Source: an uncultured Alphaproteobacteria bacterium
GTDB taxonomy: Bacteria > Pseudomonadota > Alphaproteobacteria > Micropepsales > Micropepsaceae
Direction: 5' to 3'
Length of the DNA stretch: 64,000 bases
Assembly: GCA_903862715.1 (NCBI GenBank)
Contig: CAIOYY010000037.1
Coordinates: 1-64,000 of the forward strand
The position numbers and the translations under genes were made by a program. Shown here piece by piece: positions 1 to 9,642 of the stretch (positions are counted from its first letter, which is position 1; every line of letters begins with the position of its first letter). Below the pieces are notes generated by a model. That model was not told the DNA's origin. It worked only from the letters and a program-made list of their open reading frames with translations, and ran no database searches.

Positions 1-56
1 CGCGCCGGCGTGGCGGCGGCTTTCAGCCGGGTAAGGATGGCGTCGCGGGCGCTCAT
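1..56 (-). CDS. lutC: LutC-like lactate utilization protein, N-terminal fragment
   Basis: Only the first 18 codons lie in the window; the rest runs off the left edge. The visible start (MSARDAILTRLKAA) resembles the amphipathic N-terminus of LUD-domain LutC proteins. Its ATG overlaps the stop of the upstream lutB by 4 nt (ATGA), the same coupling seen between lutA and lutB, so this is the third gene of a lutABC operon. In that system LutC acts with the two iron-sulfur proteins in oxidation of L-lactate to pyruvate. The assignment rests mainly on operon position because the sequence is so short. Confidence 0.6.
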   Translation of the reverse strand, partial: MSARDAILTRLKAAATPA

Positions 57-1468
57 GATTTGCGTGCCCGCCACTGGCTCTGAAAACTTTTGCGCGCAGG
101 GGTGGCCAGATCGCGTTGGGAAAACCAGCCGTCAAGAAAAGGAACACGCGTCAGACGGGCGCGTCCGCCCGAAAACAAGCGCGCGCCGAGAAACAGGAGG
201 CCGCCCGAGAATTTATAAAGGCCGGGGCGGCGTGCAACGCGCGCCCACAATTTCAGACCTCTGGAGAGACCAGGAGGCGTCAGCCCTTTTTCGAACGCCT
301 CATTGCGCCAATGGCGCATGATGCGCGTAAGCGGAACTTTGACGGGACAGACTTCGTCGCAGCGTCCACATACGCTGGTCGCACTGGGTTGATGATGTGT
401 TTTCGCAACGCCTTTCAGCGCCGGGTCCAGTGCCGCGCCAATGGGGCCGGGATAGACCGTGCCATAGGCGTGGCCGCCGACCGCGCCATAGACGGGGCAA
501 TGATTGAGACAGGCGCCGCAACGGATGCATTTCAGTACGTCCTGCGCAGGACCACCAAGAATATCCGAGCGTCCATTGTCGAGCAGGACGACATGAAAGG
601 CCTTGGGCCCGTCCGCGTCCGCTGTCCGGCGGGGCGCGCTTGCGAAGGTGACATAGGAGGTAATTTCCTGCCCCGTCGCGGAGCGCGTCAGAAGCCTTAA
701 GAGAAGCGATACTTCCTTGAGGCTGGGAACGACTTTCTCGATGCTGGTAACGACGATATGCACTGGCGACAACAGCCTCGTCAGATCGCCATTGCCTTCA
801 TTGGTGACGACGACCACGGTACCGCTGTCGGCGCTCAAGAAATTCGCGCCCGTAATGCCGGCATCCGCCGTTTCAAATTTGCGACGCAGAATGGTCCGCG
901 CCTCCGCCACCAGCGAGGAACGCTCGACAAGAGATCGTTTCGGATCGAGATGGGTGTGCGCGGCGCGAAAACTTTCCTCGACGTCCTGTTTGCGCAAATG
1001 GAAGGCAGGCGCCACGATATGGCTCGGCGGTTCCTTGCGCAGCTGGATGATATACTCGCCAAGATCGGTTTCGATCGGCGTGATGCCCTGTGTCTCGAGA
1101 TGGGCGTTCAACTCGGTTTCTTCCGCCACCATGGATTTTCCCTTGGTAACGGTCTTTGCCCCATGGGCCTTCAGGATGGACGTGACGATCTCGCGCGCTT
1201 CCGCGGCATCGCGCGCCCAATGCACATGCCCGCCCGATGCCGTCACGTTTTTCTCGAATTGTTCGAGGAGCTCCGGCAATGCGGCCAGTGCATTGGCGCG
1301 GATGGCATGGCCGATTTCGCGTAAGCGATCGGGATCGGTCAGGGCTTCCAGGGCATGCGCGCGCTTGACCTGAAATCCGCGTTTCAGATTACCCAGCGCG
1401 GTTTGCAGATTGGCGTCGGCGAGCGCAGCGCGGGAACGTTCCGGAAAGTCGCCGACGGGAGCGGTCAT
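53..1468 (-). CDS. lutB: LutB-type iron-sulfur lactate utilization protein
   Basis: A 471-residue protein made of an N-terminal LUD domain followed by a ferredoxin-like domain. Two 4Fe-4S motifs are visible in the C-terminal third: CIRCGACLNHCPVYGAVGG, and CGRCDEVCPVKVPL about 50 residues later. The first part carries LUD-family blocks (TKGKSMVAEE and GANFLSADSGTVV). LutB is the electron-transfer component of the LutABC L-lactate oxidation complex in the cytoplasm. The ATG at 1468 is chosen because it overlaps the lutA stop as ATGA; a longer frame exists upstream but runs inside lutA. Family assignment is firm; lactate as the substrate is inherited from the family. Confidence 0.93.
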   Translation of the reverse strand: MTAPVGDFPERSRAALADANLQTALGNLKRGFQVKRAHALEALTDPDRLREIGHAIRANALAALPELLEQFEKNVTASGGHVHWARDAAEAREIVTSILKAHGAKTVTKGKSMVAEETELNAHLETQGITPIETDLGEYIIQLRKEPPSHIVAPAFHLRKQDVEESFRAAHTHLDPKRSLVERSSLVAEARTILRRKFETADAGITGANFLSADSGTVVVVTNEGNGDLTRLLSPVHIVVTSIEKVVPSLKEVSLLLRLLTRSATGQEITSYVTFASAPRRTADADGPKAFHVVLLDNGRSDILGGPAQDVLKCIRCGACLNHCPVYGAVGGHAYGTVYPGPIGAALDPALKGVAKTHHQPSATSVCGRCDEVCPVKVPLTRIMRHWRNEAFEKGLTPPGLSRGLKLWARVARRPGLYKFSGGLLFLGARLFSGGRARLTRVPFLDGWFSQRDLATPARKSFQSQWRARKS

Positions 1469-2223
1469 CCGCGCTCCTTGCCGATGGCGGGTTCGTCCCC
1501 CATGCCGGCCAGAATTTCCGCCGCATGGCGGACGTCCATTTTCTGCCCTTTGCGCGAAAGGCGCCCTGCGAGATGCAACAGGCATCCAAGATCGGGACCG
1601 ATCATCAGATCCGCGCCGGTCGCTATCGCATGGGCGATTTTGTCGTCGGCCATCCGGGCCGACACATCGGGATATTTGACCGAGAACAGGCCGCCGAAAC
1701 CGCAGCACACTTCCGTATCGGGAATGTTGCGTGTTTCGAGCCCTTCTACCGACTCCAGCAGCATACGTGGTTCACGTGCGGTTTTCGTCTCGCGCAGCGA
1801 GGAACAGGAATCATGATAGGCGGCCGTGCCCCCGCATTTCGCGCCGGTCGACCTCATGCCGCGAACGTTCACGAGGAACGAAAATAATTCATGCGTCTTG
1901 TGCGAAAGCGTTTTGGCGCGCTCCACCCATGCAGGCTCGTCCGCCAGAAGGACTGGATAGTGATGGATCATCATGCCCGCGCAGGAAGCGGACGGCGCTA
2001 TCACATAATCGAAGCGCTCGAAGGCGACGATGGCATTGCGCGCTAATGCGCTCGCATCCTTCTTGTCGCCGCCATTATAGGCGGGCTGACCGCAACAGGT
2101 TTGCGGCGGCACGATCACCTCGCATCCCGATTGTTCCAGAAGCTTTGCGGCGGCAAATCCGACTTGAGGGCGAAAATGGTCCACGAGACAGGTGACGAAC
2201 AGCGCTACGCTCGGACGCGACAT
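1465..2223 (-). CDS. lutA: LutA-type CCG-domain oxidoreductase subunit
   Basis: A 252-residue (Fe-S)-binding protein with two cysteine-rich CCG domains. TCCGQPAYNGG lies in the first half and EVCCGFGGLFSVKYPD in the second; these are the cluster-binding signatures of LutA and of GlpC/GlcF-type subunits. It is the first gene of the lutABC operon, overlapping lutB by 4 nt. The ATG at 2223 sits one base after the stop of the upstream acyltransferase gene (TGAGATG), so translational coupling is likely. A GTG nine bases earlier would add three residues and is less likely. Role: cytoplasmic L-lactate oxidation with LutB and LutC. Confidence 0.92.
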   Translation of the reverse strand: MSRPSVALFVTCLVDHFRPQVGFAAAKLLEQSGCEVIVPPQTCCGQPAYNGGDKKDASALARNAIVAFERFDYVIAPSASCAGMMIHHYPVLLADEPAWVERAKTLSHKTHELFSFLVNVRGMRSTGAKCGGTAAYHDSCSSLRETKTAREPRMLLESVEGLETRNIPDTEVCCGFGGLFSVKYPDVSARMADDKIAHAIATGADLMIGPDLGCLLHLAGRLSRKGQKMDVRHAAEILAGMGDEPAIGKERG

Positions 2224-2224
2224 C

Positions 2225-3097
2225 TCAGCCACGTGCCCCGATCTTGCGCCAGAATCCGCGCGGCGGGTCGGGTGTCAGGGTAGCCAGGCTGTAGGTGATG
2301 TCGCGCAAATGGCGCATGAATTCCTTGCGATCGAGCCGTTCGAGTTCCGGGTAAGAAATGACGCGCCCTATGCGTACGCGCATCCGGCTTCCTATCTTGT
2401 CGTAAACCTCTTTGAAGAACAGTGACAATCTTAGGGTCAGGCTGATGTGGCTGGCGACCTGAAACAGGCGGCTGTTCTGCCCTGCGAAATATACCGGAAG
2501 TACCGATGCCTTGGTCTGGGTGATCAGCCCTGCGGTAAAATTCCCCCATTCCGCATCGATAGCCTTGCGGCTCCAGGGTTTGGGCGCGGTCGAAGCGCCG
2601 CCCGCGGGAAACACGACAACACACCCCCCGTTCTTCAGGAAGGCGCGCGCCTCCGCCCGGGTGCGAATATTGACGGCCATCGCTTCCTTGGTTTCGGAAA
2701 AATCCACTGGCAAAAGAAAGGGGCGGATCTCCTCGGCGCGGTAGAGAACGCTGTTAGTCAACACGCGAAAATCGTCGCGCATTTTCGAAGCGAGGTAGGA
2801 AATGACGATGCCGTCCAGTACGCCGAAAGGATGGTTGGCGACGATCACCAGCGGGCCTTCGCGCGGCACGGCGAAAAGGGCCGCCTGATTGTAATCGACC
2901 TTCAATTCGAGCAACCGCACCGCCATCTCCCAGAAATTCTCACCGGGCAAGGGCGCTTTGCGATTGGTCTCATAGAGGTGTTTGAGGTAAGGCTGCCCTG
3001 TCATCCGCTCGATGGCCCGGATCAGCAGCCTTTTCAGGCGCGGATCATCGGGCGCCGCGTAAGAGAAATTTTCGGGTTGATGGGCGTCGAGCTGCAT
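2225..3097 (-). CDS. Lysophospholipid acyltransferase family protein
   Basis: 290 residues of the PlsC/haemolysin-like acyltransferase superfamily. The catalytic box NHPFGVLDG (NHx4D form) is near residue 107, and a second block with VVVFPAGG near residue 160 corresponds to the glycerolipid-binding motif. C-terminal arginines and hydrophobic stretches suggest membrane association. Such enzymes transfer acyl groups to lysophospholipids or ornithine-lipid precursors; the substrate cannot be read from the sequence. The gene ends one base before lutA, so it probably shares the lut transcript, although no biochemical link to lactate use is known. Confidence 0.85.
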   Translation of the reverse strand: MQLDAHQPENFSYAAPDDPRLKRLLIRAIERMTGQPYLKHLYETNRKAPLPGENFWEMAVRLLELKVDYNQAALFAVPREGPLVIVANHPFGVLDGIVISYLASKMRDDFRVLTNSVLYRAEEIRPFLLPVDFSETKEAMAVNIRTRAEARAFLKNGGCVVVFPAGGASTAPKPWSRKAIDAEWGNFTAGLITQTKASVLPVYFAGQNSRLFQVASHISLTLRLSLFFKEVYDKIGSRMRVRIGRVISYPELERLDRKEFMRHLRDITYSLATLTPDPPRGFWRKIGARG

Positions 3098-3199
3098 GGG
3101 ATGAGCGTGGCAGTTTTACGAGGCGGCTTGAAGCCCCTCCCGGGTCGCTTCGCTTTGGCAAGCGGTTCGTAACCGGGATAAGAGGCATCACGGAGTGTC

Positions 3200-3961
3200 A
3201 TGTCAAAGATCGTTACCGCCGCCGACGGGGTCAAGATCGCCTATGAGACATTGGGCGCGGGTCCACCCATTGTTCTGGTGCATGGCTTCTCCGCCAACCG
3301 TGCCATCACCTGGCGCAATACCGGCTGGTATGACTGGCTGACCCGCGCCGGATGGACGGTGATTGCGCTTGATTGCCGCGGTCATGGCGAAAGCGACAAG
3401 CCCCATGAACGCGAGGCCTATCACGACCGCATCATGATTTCCGATATTTTGGCGGTCATGGATGCGGAGGGCGTCGTGTCTGCCCCGGTCATGGGCTACT
3501 CCATGGGCTCCTACCTCTCTGTCGGGATGATGAATCTCTTTCCCGCGCGTATTCCCGCCGCCATCCTCGCCGGGGTGGGAGAGCGTTATTTCTCGTTCTG
3601 GGGTCCGCGTAACGACATTGTGGCCGAAGGCCTCCTCGCGGAAGATCCGAATACGGTCACCGACCCGCTGGCGAAAGAATTCCGCACCTTCGCCGACCGT
3701 GCCGGAAACGACCGCCTCGCCATTGCCGCCTGCATGCGTCGTGGAAGGCTCTCCTATACCGCAGAAGAACTGGGCCGCCTCACCCAGCCTGTTCTCGTCG
3801 TGTGCGGTGAAGACGACCCGATCGCGGGACGGGCGGAGCCTTTTGCGGCGCTATTCGCAAAGGGTGAAGCGGTCAGCGTTCCGCGCCGCAATCATCATTC
3901 GACCGTCGGCGACCGTCTGTTCAAAGAGGCGGTGCGTGATTTCTTGGACGAGACCTTATAG
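3200..3961 (+). CDS. Alpha/beta hydrolase
   Basis: 253 residues with a complete alpha/beta-hydrolase catalytic set: oxyanion-loop motif LVHGFSAN near residue 27, nucleophile elbow GYSMGSY with Ser101, an acidic residue in CGEDDP near residue 205, and the final histidine in RNHHSTVG near residue 235. There is no signal peptide, so it should be cytoplasmic. It starts 102 bp from the divergent acyltransferase and lies 38 bp upstream of the acyl-CoA dehydrogenase gene on the same strand, so the two may be cotranscribed. The substrate is unknown. Confidence 0.88.
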   Translation: MSKIVTAADGVKIAYETLGAGPPIVLVHGFSANRAITWRNTGWYDWLTRAGWTVIALDCRGHGESDKPHEREAYHDRIMISDILAVMDAEGVVSAPVMGYSMGSYLSVGMMNLFPARIPAAILAGVGERYFSFWGPRNDIVAEGLLAEDPNTVTDPLAKEFRTFADRAGNDRLAIAACMRRGRLSYTAEELGRLTQPVLVVCGEDDPIAGRAEPFAALFAKGEAVSVPRRNHHSTVGDRLFKEAVRDFLDETL

Positions 3962-3999
3962 GTTTTCGTGTCCTGCCTGCCTTTTCTCCGAGGCTTTAG

Positions 4000-5187
4000 A
4001 TGTCCGACAAAAAGCGCGTTTCCTTCGATTGGTCCGACCCTTTGGGGTTCGATGGTCAATTGACCGGCGAAGAACGCCCGTTGCGCGACGCGGCTCGCCG
4101 GTTTTGCGACGAGGTTCTGGTCCCGCGTGTGCGCGAGGATTTCCGTGACGAGCGGTTCGACCGCGATCTCTATGTGCAAATGGGGAAACTGGGATTTCTC
4201 GGCGCCATGATTCCGGCGGAATGGGGCGGCGCCGATATCGGTCATGTCGGTTACGGTCTGATCGCGCGTGAACTGGAGCGGGTCGATTCCGGATACCGTT
4301 CGCTCGTCAGCGTTCAGAGCGGCCTCGTCATTCATCCCATCCATGCCTATGGCAGCGATTCACAGCGGAAGAAATTTTTACCCGGGTTAATTGCGGGCAC
4401 GCTTATCGGCTGTTTCGGATTGACCGAACCTGATCACGGCTCCGATCCAGGAAGCATGGCGACGCGCGCCGTCAAAGTACCCGGTGGTTACCGGCTGAAC
4501 GGCGCGAAGACCTGGATTTCGAATGCGCCGGTGGCCGATCTCGCCGTGATCTGGGCGAAGGACGAAAGCGGTGACATTCGCGGCTTTCTCGTCGAACGCG
4601 GCACCAAGGGCTTTTCCACCACGAAGATCGAAGGAAAATTTTCGCTCCGCGCTTCGCCGACCGGCGAAATCGTTCTCGATGATTGCGTGGTGCGCGAAGA
4701 AAACATGCTGCCTGATGCGCGCGGGCTTTCGGGTCCGTTTGGCTGCCTCAACAAAGCACGCTTCGGTATCGTCTGGGGCGCGATGGGCGCAGCGGAATTC
4801 TGCTGGCATGCCGCGCGCAACTATACGCTGGAACGACAGCAGTTCGGCCGACCGCTGGCTGCAAACCAGCTCGTTCAGAAAAAACTCGTCGATATGCAGA
4901 CCGAGATCGCGCTGGGCCTAAACGCGGCGCTGGCTCTCTCGCGTCGGTTTGATTCCGGTCAGGGGGCTCCCGAGGCAATTTCGCTTCTGAAGCGCAACAA
5001 TTGCCGCAAGGCGCTCGACATCGCGCGCGTCGCCCGCGACATGCATGGCGCGAACGGCATATCCGATGCCTATGGCATCATTCGCCATATGCTGAATCTC
5101 GAAACGGTAAATACCTATGAGGGCACCGAAGACATCCATGCCCTTGTTCTGGGCCGCGCACAGACCGGTATTGCGGCGTTCAACTGA
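4000..5187 (+). CDS. gcdH: Acyl-CoA dehydrogenase, glutaryl-CoA dehydrogenase-like
   Basis: 395 residues, the usual length of acyl-CoA dehydrogenases. FAD- and substrate-binding blocks are present ([14 protein letters not shown] near residue 142; KTWISNAP near residue 170). The C-terminal [16 protein letters not shown] carries the catalytic base at Glu374, in the position and context used by glutaryl-CoA dehydrogenases. GcdH oxidatively decarboxylates glutaryl-CoA to crotonyl-CoA in lysine and tryptophan breakdown and feeds electrons to ETF. No other genes of that pathway are adjacent. A related short or branched acyl-CoA substrate cannot be excluded. Confidence 0.88.
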   Translation: MSDKKRVSFDWSDPLGFDGQLTGEERPLRDAARRFCDEVLVPRVREDFRDERFDRDLYVQMGKLGFLGAMIPAEWGGADIGHVGYGLIARELERVDSGYRSLVSVQSGLVIHPIHAYGSDSQRKKFLPGLIAGTLIGCFGLTEPDHGSDPGSMATRAVKVPGGYRLNGAKTWISNAPVADLAVIWAKDESGDIRGFLVERGTKGFSTTKIEGKFSLRASPTGEIVLDDCVVREENMLPDARGLSGPFGCLNKARFGIVWGAMGAAEFCWHAARNYTLERQQFGRPLAANQLVQKKLVDMQTEIALGLNAALALSRRFDSGQGAPEAISLLKRNNCRKALDIARVARDMHGANGISDAYGIIRHMLNLETVNTYEGTEDIHALVLGRAQTGIAAFN

Positions 5188-5952
5188 TCAACGCGGGCGG
5201 AATAACGCGAAACTCAGCCAGCCAAAGGCGCAGGACATGAAGACCGCCAGGAGACCGTAGGACAGCGACGCGGTATAGGCATATTCGTAGATACGCCTTT
5301 CCAGGCCTGTCTTGTCGACGAATACCGGTGAGGATTGCAGCGTCACCAGCGTGCCGGCGCGGAACAGGTAGACTTCGGCGTGATATTCGCCGGGCGGCGC
5401 AGTGGACGGCACGGGAATGCGTGTGCGGAACAGCGTCTGGCTGAGAAATTCGATCCCGCCAGGCGTGTCGATGAACATCTGTTCCCGCGCAAGATTACGC
5501 ATCGCCGCTTCACGAAACGTCGTTTCTTCGTCCGGATTCAGATCATCCACCACCGTTCCGATGATCTCGGCGCCAAGTTGAAAACGATGCAGCAGCAAGG
5601 GTGGCGCAATCTCGTCGATGGGTCTGGTACTGGCGAGGAAATAATAACCCGGCATGTCTCTGAACGTGACCTGCTCGCGATTCACCCAAATGCCGAGAAT
5701 CCGCTCCTTGCGGCGCACCGTCAGATTCGCTTTGGGGCCGCGCAGAATAACGACGATATCGTATTCCTGGATCGACGCGCCCGGCTCCGTGCCCTCGATC
5801 GCGCCGAAGACGACAATATCGGTGCCGGCGAAGTCGGAACGGATCTGGATCAGATCGGTTGATACGCCGGAGATGATGTCCTGCGCAGCAAGGGCTGGCC
5901 GCGCGGCCAGGCCAAACAAACAAAGTGCGAAGAGAAGCGTGAGGCGCATCAT
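5188..5952 (-). CDS. TIGR02186 family membrane protein
   Basis: 254 residues with an N-terminal signal peptide (MMRLTLLFALCLFGLAARPA, then LAA), a mostly beta extracytoplasmic region (blocks such as TDIVVFGAIEG and YDIVVILRGP) and one C-terminal transmembrane helix ending in FRPR. This architecture matches the alphaproteobacterial TIGR02186 family, commonly found beside TauE/SafE permeases. The ATG at 5952 overlaps the TauE stop as ATGA, so the two are translationally coupled. Its role is not established; location suggests an accessory subunit of the exporter. Confidence 0.83.
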   Translation of the reverse strand: MMRLTLLFALCLFGLAARPALAAQDIISGVSTDLIQIRSDFAGTDIVVFGAIEGTEPGASIQEYDIVVILRGPKANLTVRRKERILGIWVNREQVTFRDMPGYYFLASTRPIDEIAPPLLLHRFQLGAEIIGTVVDDLNPDEETTFREAAMRNLAREQMFIDTPGGIEFLSQTLFRTRIPVPSTAPPGEYHAEVYLFRAGTLVTLQSSPVFVDKTGLERRIYEYAYTASLSYGLLAVFMSCAFGWLSFALFRPR

Positions 5953-6869
5953 GGCGGCCCCACAACGATAGAATAGATATCGGTCGGAGAGGAGACGAGT
6001 TCGACCAGAAGACGGCATGCGACCAGGACGACCAGAACGCCGAGAAGCGCCCGCAATTCTTCGCCCCGCAATCTTGCGCCGACGCGCACGCCCCATTGCA
6101 CCCCGGCAACGCCGCCGATCACGAGCAGGAAGGCGAGGGTCAGGTCGACCGTCTGGTTGGAAACGGCATGAAGCACAGTGGTCGCCGCGGTCACGAACAG
6201 GATCTGAAACTGCGAGGTGCCGATTACGACATTGGTCGGCATGCGCAAGAGATAGATCATCGCCGGAACGAGCACGAACCCGCCGCCGACACCGAGAATG
6301 GCGGTCAGTATTCCGACGAACAGGCCGAGCATGAAGGGCGGGATGACGCTGGTGTAAAGCTTCGAATGGCGAAAGCGGACTTTCAGCGGCAGGCCGTGAA
6401 TCCAATTGTGCTGCGCGCGCTTTCCATTGTTTTTCGGAACGCCGCTGCGCGCCGCAAGAATGGTGCGGACGCTTTCATTGAGCATCAATCCACCGATGGA
6501 GCCGAGCAGAATGACATAGCCCGCGGTCACCACGAGTTCGATCTGGCCAAGGCTTTGCAGAAGGCCGAAAATCTCAACGCCGAGCAGCGATCCCAGAAGG
6601 CCCCCGGCCAGCATCACCGCGCCCATCTTGAAATCGACGCCGCCGCGCCGCCATTGCGACAGCGCGCCCGACACGGAGGAAGCGGTGATGTGCGGTGCCT
6701 GCGTGGCGACGGCGATGGCAGGAGGGACGCCGTAAAATACCAAAAGCGGCGTCATCAGAAAGCCGCCGCCGACGCCGAACATTCCCGAAAGAAATCCGAC
6801 CGCAGCTCCCATGCAGATGATCATGGCCCAATTGACCGAGATCTCCGCGATGGGAAGATAAATTTCCAT
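5949..6869 (-). CDS. TauE/SafE family sulfite or anion exporter
   Basis: 306-residue polytopic membrane protein with two homologous halves, each with a glycine-rich motif (FGVGGGFLMTPLL in the first, LGVGGGFVLVPAM in the second), the hallmark of the TauE/SafE family. The family exports sulfite, sulfoacetate or related organic anions across the inner membrane. The gene is first in a two-gene unit, overlapping the TIGR02186 gene by 4 nt. No sulfonate-degradation genes are nearby, so the substrate is open. Confidence 0.9.
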   Translation of the reverse strand: MEIYLPIAEISVNWAMIICMGAAVGFLSGMFGVGGGFLMTPLLVFYGVPPAIAVATQAPHITASSVSGALSQWRRGGVDFKMGAVMLAGGLLGSLLGVEIFGLLQSLGQIELVVTAGYVILLGSIGGLMLNESVRTILAARSGVPKNNGKRAQHNWIHGLPLKVRFRHSKLYTSVIPPFMLGLFVGILTAILGVGGGFVLVPAMIYLLRMPTNVVIGTSQFQILFVTAATTVLHAVSNQTVDLTLAFLLVIGGVAGVQWGVRVGARLRGEELRALLGVLVVLVACRLLVELVSSPTDIYSIVVGPP

Positions 6870-6959
6870 GGCTTCAGGTATCGAGAATCGGAAGGGGCCG
6901 CGCTTCGGGGAGAATACGACTTTTTCCCCGATTTCCGACCGGAGATTTCCCGATCGTAC

Positions 6960-9608
6960 TTATTGGATTTGCGCGATCGTCGGCGGTTCGTTGGCGGCCT
7001 GATCGATCGGCTGCGGCGTGTAGCCTGCAGCGGCGCGTTCAGCGGCAAGCCTCTGATCCTCTGGAAGCTGCGTTGCGAGGGCATCGACCCGGGTGCGGGC
7101 CTCCGCGTCGCCCTGCTGCGCAGCGATGAAGTACCATTTGTAGGCTTCGCTGAGCGAGGCGGGTACGCCCATTCCACGCTCGTAGAGGACCGCGAGGTTG
7201 AATTGCGAGTCCGTCAGGCCGAGATCGGCGGCGGCGCGGAACCAGCGTGCGGCTTCGCCGAGATTCTTCTCGACACCGACGCCATCGGCATAGGCGACGG
7301 CGAGGTTATGCATTGCCTTGCGGTTGCCGTTGGTCGCCGACTGTTCGTACCAGAAGGTCGCCTGGCTGGGATCGGCAGGCACGCCGCGTCCACGTTCGAA
7401 CAGCGAGCCGAGGCGGTATTGCGCCACGGGTTCACCCTGCTCGGCGGCAATGCGCAGCCAGCGAACGCCCTCGCTGTCGCTTGCGGCGACGCCGTCACCG
7501 TCGAGATATTTGAGGCCGAGCACGAGTGCGGCGGCGGGTGAGCCCGCGCGGGCCTGTGAAAGAAGGCGATCGATGGGTGCCGTTCCCGTTCCTGCGGTCT
7601 GCGGTGCGCTGAGTGCAGGACCGCTCACGGCTTCCTGCGCGGCGCCGGTGACTTCCGGGACGACAGGCGTCGGTGCGGTCGAAGGAGCGGCTTCCGGCGC
7701 GGCAATCGCAGCCGTCTGGGTTTCGGTATCCGGCAGAGGACGCGTGGGCGCGGGGGCTGCAAGGTCATATTGGTCGAGCGTCGCGGTCGAAGGCGGTGCC
7801 TGATCGGCTGCACTCGGGACGGTAGTCAGAGGGTCGGCGGGAGCCGTCGCATCGGCAGGTCCCTGCACCGGCGGGAGCACTAGAAGATCGGTTGGCGTGG
7901 CGCTGTCGCCGGCAAGCGGCGCAGCAATCTGTGTACCCGCTGTGTCGCTGGCAACCGGGCTGAGGCCCTGGGAAACCAGATAAAGCGCGGCCCCTGCCAG
8001 AAGGAGAAGGATCGCGGCGACGGCCAAAACGGGTTTGCGTTTACTCGCGACGGTCTCTGGCGCTTGCGCCGTGCTGGCGCGCGGACTGGCAAGCGACAGG
8101 CGACCCTTGCGGCCGGGGTCGGTTTCGGCGGCGGCCTGTGCGGCGCGGCGCGCGGCAGAAAGATAATCATCAGCGGTTTTCTGCTGACGGACGTCGTCAA
8201 GCGGAGTTGCGAAGGAGCTGACTTCAATGTCGGCCGCGGGCGGCGCAAACGGATCGCGCGGGCCGCGATACCCGTCGCCCGTGAAAGGCGGCAATTCGGC
8301 CATCGGCGGGGCGTCGTCGAAGGACGGCATTTCCGGGAAAGGCGGCAATTCGAAGGACGGCGTCTCATCGCGCTCGAAGGAGGATGTGGCGAGAGGCACG
8401 ACAGGTGCCACGGGAGCTGCCATGGCGGGCGGCGGCGCGAAGGCGTCATAGGACGGGCTGCCGGCATCGACGACATCGATCCGGCGATTCATTTCCTGCA
8501 ATGCCAGGCGGAATTCGGACAGCGCTTCGCGGCTGTGTTTTTCGGCGGCCTCAAGCCGGCTGCTGAGGCTCTGGAAGGCTTCGACATAGGCGTTGTCGGT
8601 GTCGCCGCGGCCGCGTTCGGTTTGGTCCAGACGCTCGGCAAGGCCTTCGAGATTGCGTTCGATGGAGGTGAGATGGCGGCCCATCGCCTCCTGTACGCGT
8701 TCTTCCGCGCCGTCGACTCGCTCCTCGGAACGGGCCAGACGTTCGGCGAGACGGCCCATCGCTTCCTGGATACGTTCTTCCGTTCCCTCGACACGTTCTT
8801 CGGAACGGGTGAGGCGCTCGGTGAGACGACCCATTGCTTCCTGGACGCGTTCTTCCGTGCCCTCGGAACGGGCGAGGCGTTCGGTCAACTGGTTCAGGCG
8901 GTCTTCGAGATCGCCCGCGAGACGGTGGCTTTCGCTGCGTGTGGCGACGATCTTTTCCGACAGCGTGTCGAGATTACCTGCCAGCGCATTGATCTGGCCG
9001 GAGGACTCGGTTGCGGTGCGCGCGATCTGATCTGCGAGCCGCGACAGGCCCTGATGCAGGCCCCGCACGGCATCGCGCAACGCGCCGGAATCGGCGTGGC
9101 GTTCGACATGCTCCATGCGCTCGGCGAGATGCGAGAAGGATTTCGCCTGTTCGCGCGTGGCAGCGTTGATTTCGGTGGCGGCCGCATGCATCGCCAGTTT
9201 GGCTTCGTTCTGCGAACGCTCGGTGGATTCGAGACGGCGGCCGAGGCCGCGCAGTGTTTCGTCAATTCGGCGAAACGCGGATTCGGTTTCGGCTTCGGTG
9301 CGCGCTAAACGGTGCATGAGTTCATCCCTGTCCCTGCGCGTCTCGCTATCGCGGTCGTAGCGATAGGGTGGCGGCGGTTCGATATGGGGCTCGGGCGCGG
9401 CGAAACGCGTCTCTGCGACGGTGTAACGGGCTTCTGTGGGGTAACGGGGTTCGGCAGGCGGGGGCGTTGGTGCGGAACGGCTCTCGGAATAAATGCGCCT
9501 GGTCAGCCAGTCGCCGACGGACAGGCCTTCGCGCGAAGCCGCGCTTCGCGCCGCTTCCCGTGCTTCGGGCGGTATGCCCGTTACATTCCAAGGCAGTGTC
9601 TGCTTCAT
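6960..9608 (-). CDS. PodJ-like polar localization protein with coiled coil and Sel1 repeats
   Basis: 882 residues. The N-terminus (MKQTLPWNVTGIPPEAREAA) and GLSVGDWLTRRI are typical of alphaproteobacterial PodJ-like proteins. Residues roughly 75-400 are a long coiled coil including three tandem 25-residue repeats. A proline- and acid-rich linker follows, then one transmembrane helix near residue 525 (VLAVAAILLLLAGAALYLV), a Pro/Ala-rich periplasmic linker, and four Sel1-type repeats in the last 170 residues. In Caulobacter PodJ organises the cell pole. The ATG at 9608 is preferred over a GTG at 9626 because the conserved N-terminus begins there. Probably a cytoplasmic scaffold with a periplasmic Sel1 domain. 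Confidence 0.85.
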   Translation of the reverse strand: MKQTLPWNVTGIPPEAREAARSAASREGLSVGDWLTRRIYSESRSAPTPPPAEPRYPTEARYTVAETRFAAPEPHIEPPPPYRYDRDSETRRDRDELMHRLARTEAETESAFRRIDETLRGLGRRLESTERSQNEAKLAMHAAATEINAATREQAKSFSHLAERMEHVERHADSGALRDAVRGLHQGLSRLADQIARTATESSGQINALAGNLDTLSEKIVATRSESHRLAGDLEDRLNQLTERLARSEGTEERVQEAMGRLTERLTRSEERVEGTEERIQEAMGRLAERLARSEERVDGAEERVQEAMGRHLTSIERNLEGLAERLDQTERGRGDTDNAYVEAFQSLSSRLEAAEKHSREALSEFRLALQEMNRRIDVVDAGSPSYDAFAPPPAMAAPVAPVVPLATSSFERDETPSFELPPFPEMPSFDDAPPMAELPPFTGDGYRGPRDPFAPPAADIEVSSFATPLDDVRQQKTADDYLSAARRAAQAAAETDPGRKGRLSLASPRASTAQAPETVASKRKPVLAVAAILLLLAGAALYLVSQGLSPVASDTAGTQIAAPLAGDSATPTDLLVLPPVQGPADATAPADPLTTVPSAADQAPPSTATLDQYDLAAPAPTRPLPDTETQTAAIAAPEAAPSTAPTPVVPEVTGAAQEAVSGPALSAPQTAGTGTAPIDRLLSQARAGSPAAALVLGLKYLDGDGVAASDSEGVRWLRIAAEQGEPVAQYRLGSLFERGRGVPADPSQATFWYEQSATNGNRKAMHNLAVAYADGVGVEKNLGEAARWFRAAADLGLTDSQFNLAVLYERGMGVPASLSEAYKWYFIAAQQGDAEARTRVDALATQLPEDQRLAAERAAAGYTPQPIDQAANEPPTIAQIQ
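8680..8892 (-). repeat. 75-bp in-frame tandem repeat in the PodJ-like coiled coil
   Basis: Two full 75-bp units and a third shortened by 12 bp start at 8680, 8755 and 8830 (plus-strand reading). Each encodes 25 residues built around EERVQEAMGR and SERLARSEER-like heptads. The copies differ at scattered, mostly synonymous sites. This is coiled-coil expansion inside the gene. Confidence 0.85.
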
Positions 9609-9630
9609 TTCGCCAATTCTAAGCACTATT

Positions 9631-9642
9631 CCCCCTAGGGGG
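9631..9642. promoter_or_regulatory. Palindrome upstream of the PodJ-like gene
   Basis: A perfect 12-bp palindrome, CCCCCTAGGGGG, lies 22 bp upstream of the chosen ATG at 9608, in the 154-bp gap before the preceding gene. It could be an operator or a leader hairpin; no homologous site is recognised. Confidence 0.3.

Noticed and set aside
6096-7541. A 481-codon plus-strand frame
   Set aside because: Antisense to the TauE and PodJ-like genes, charge-rich and without recognisable domains.
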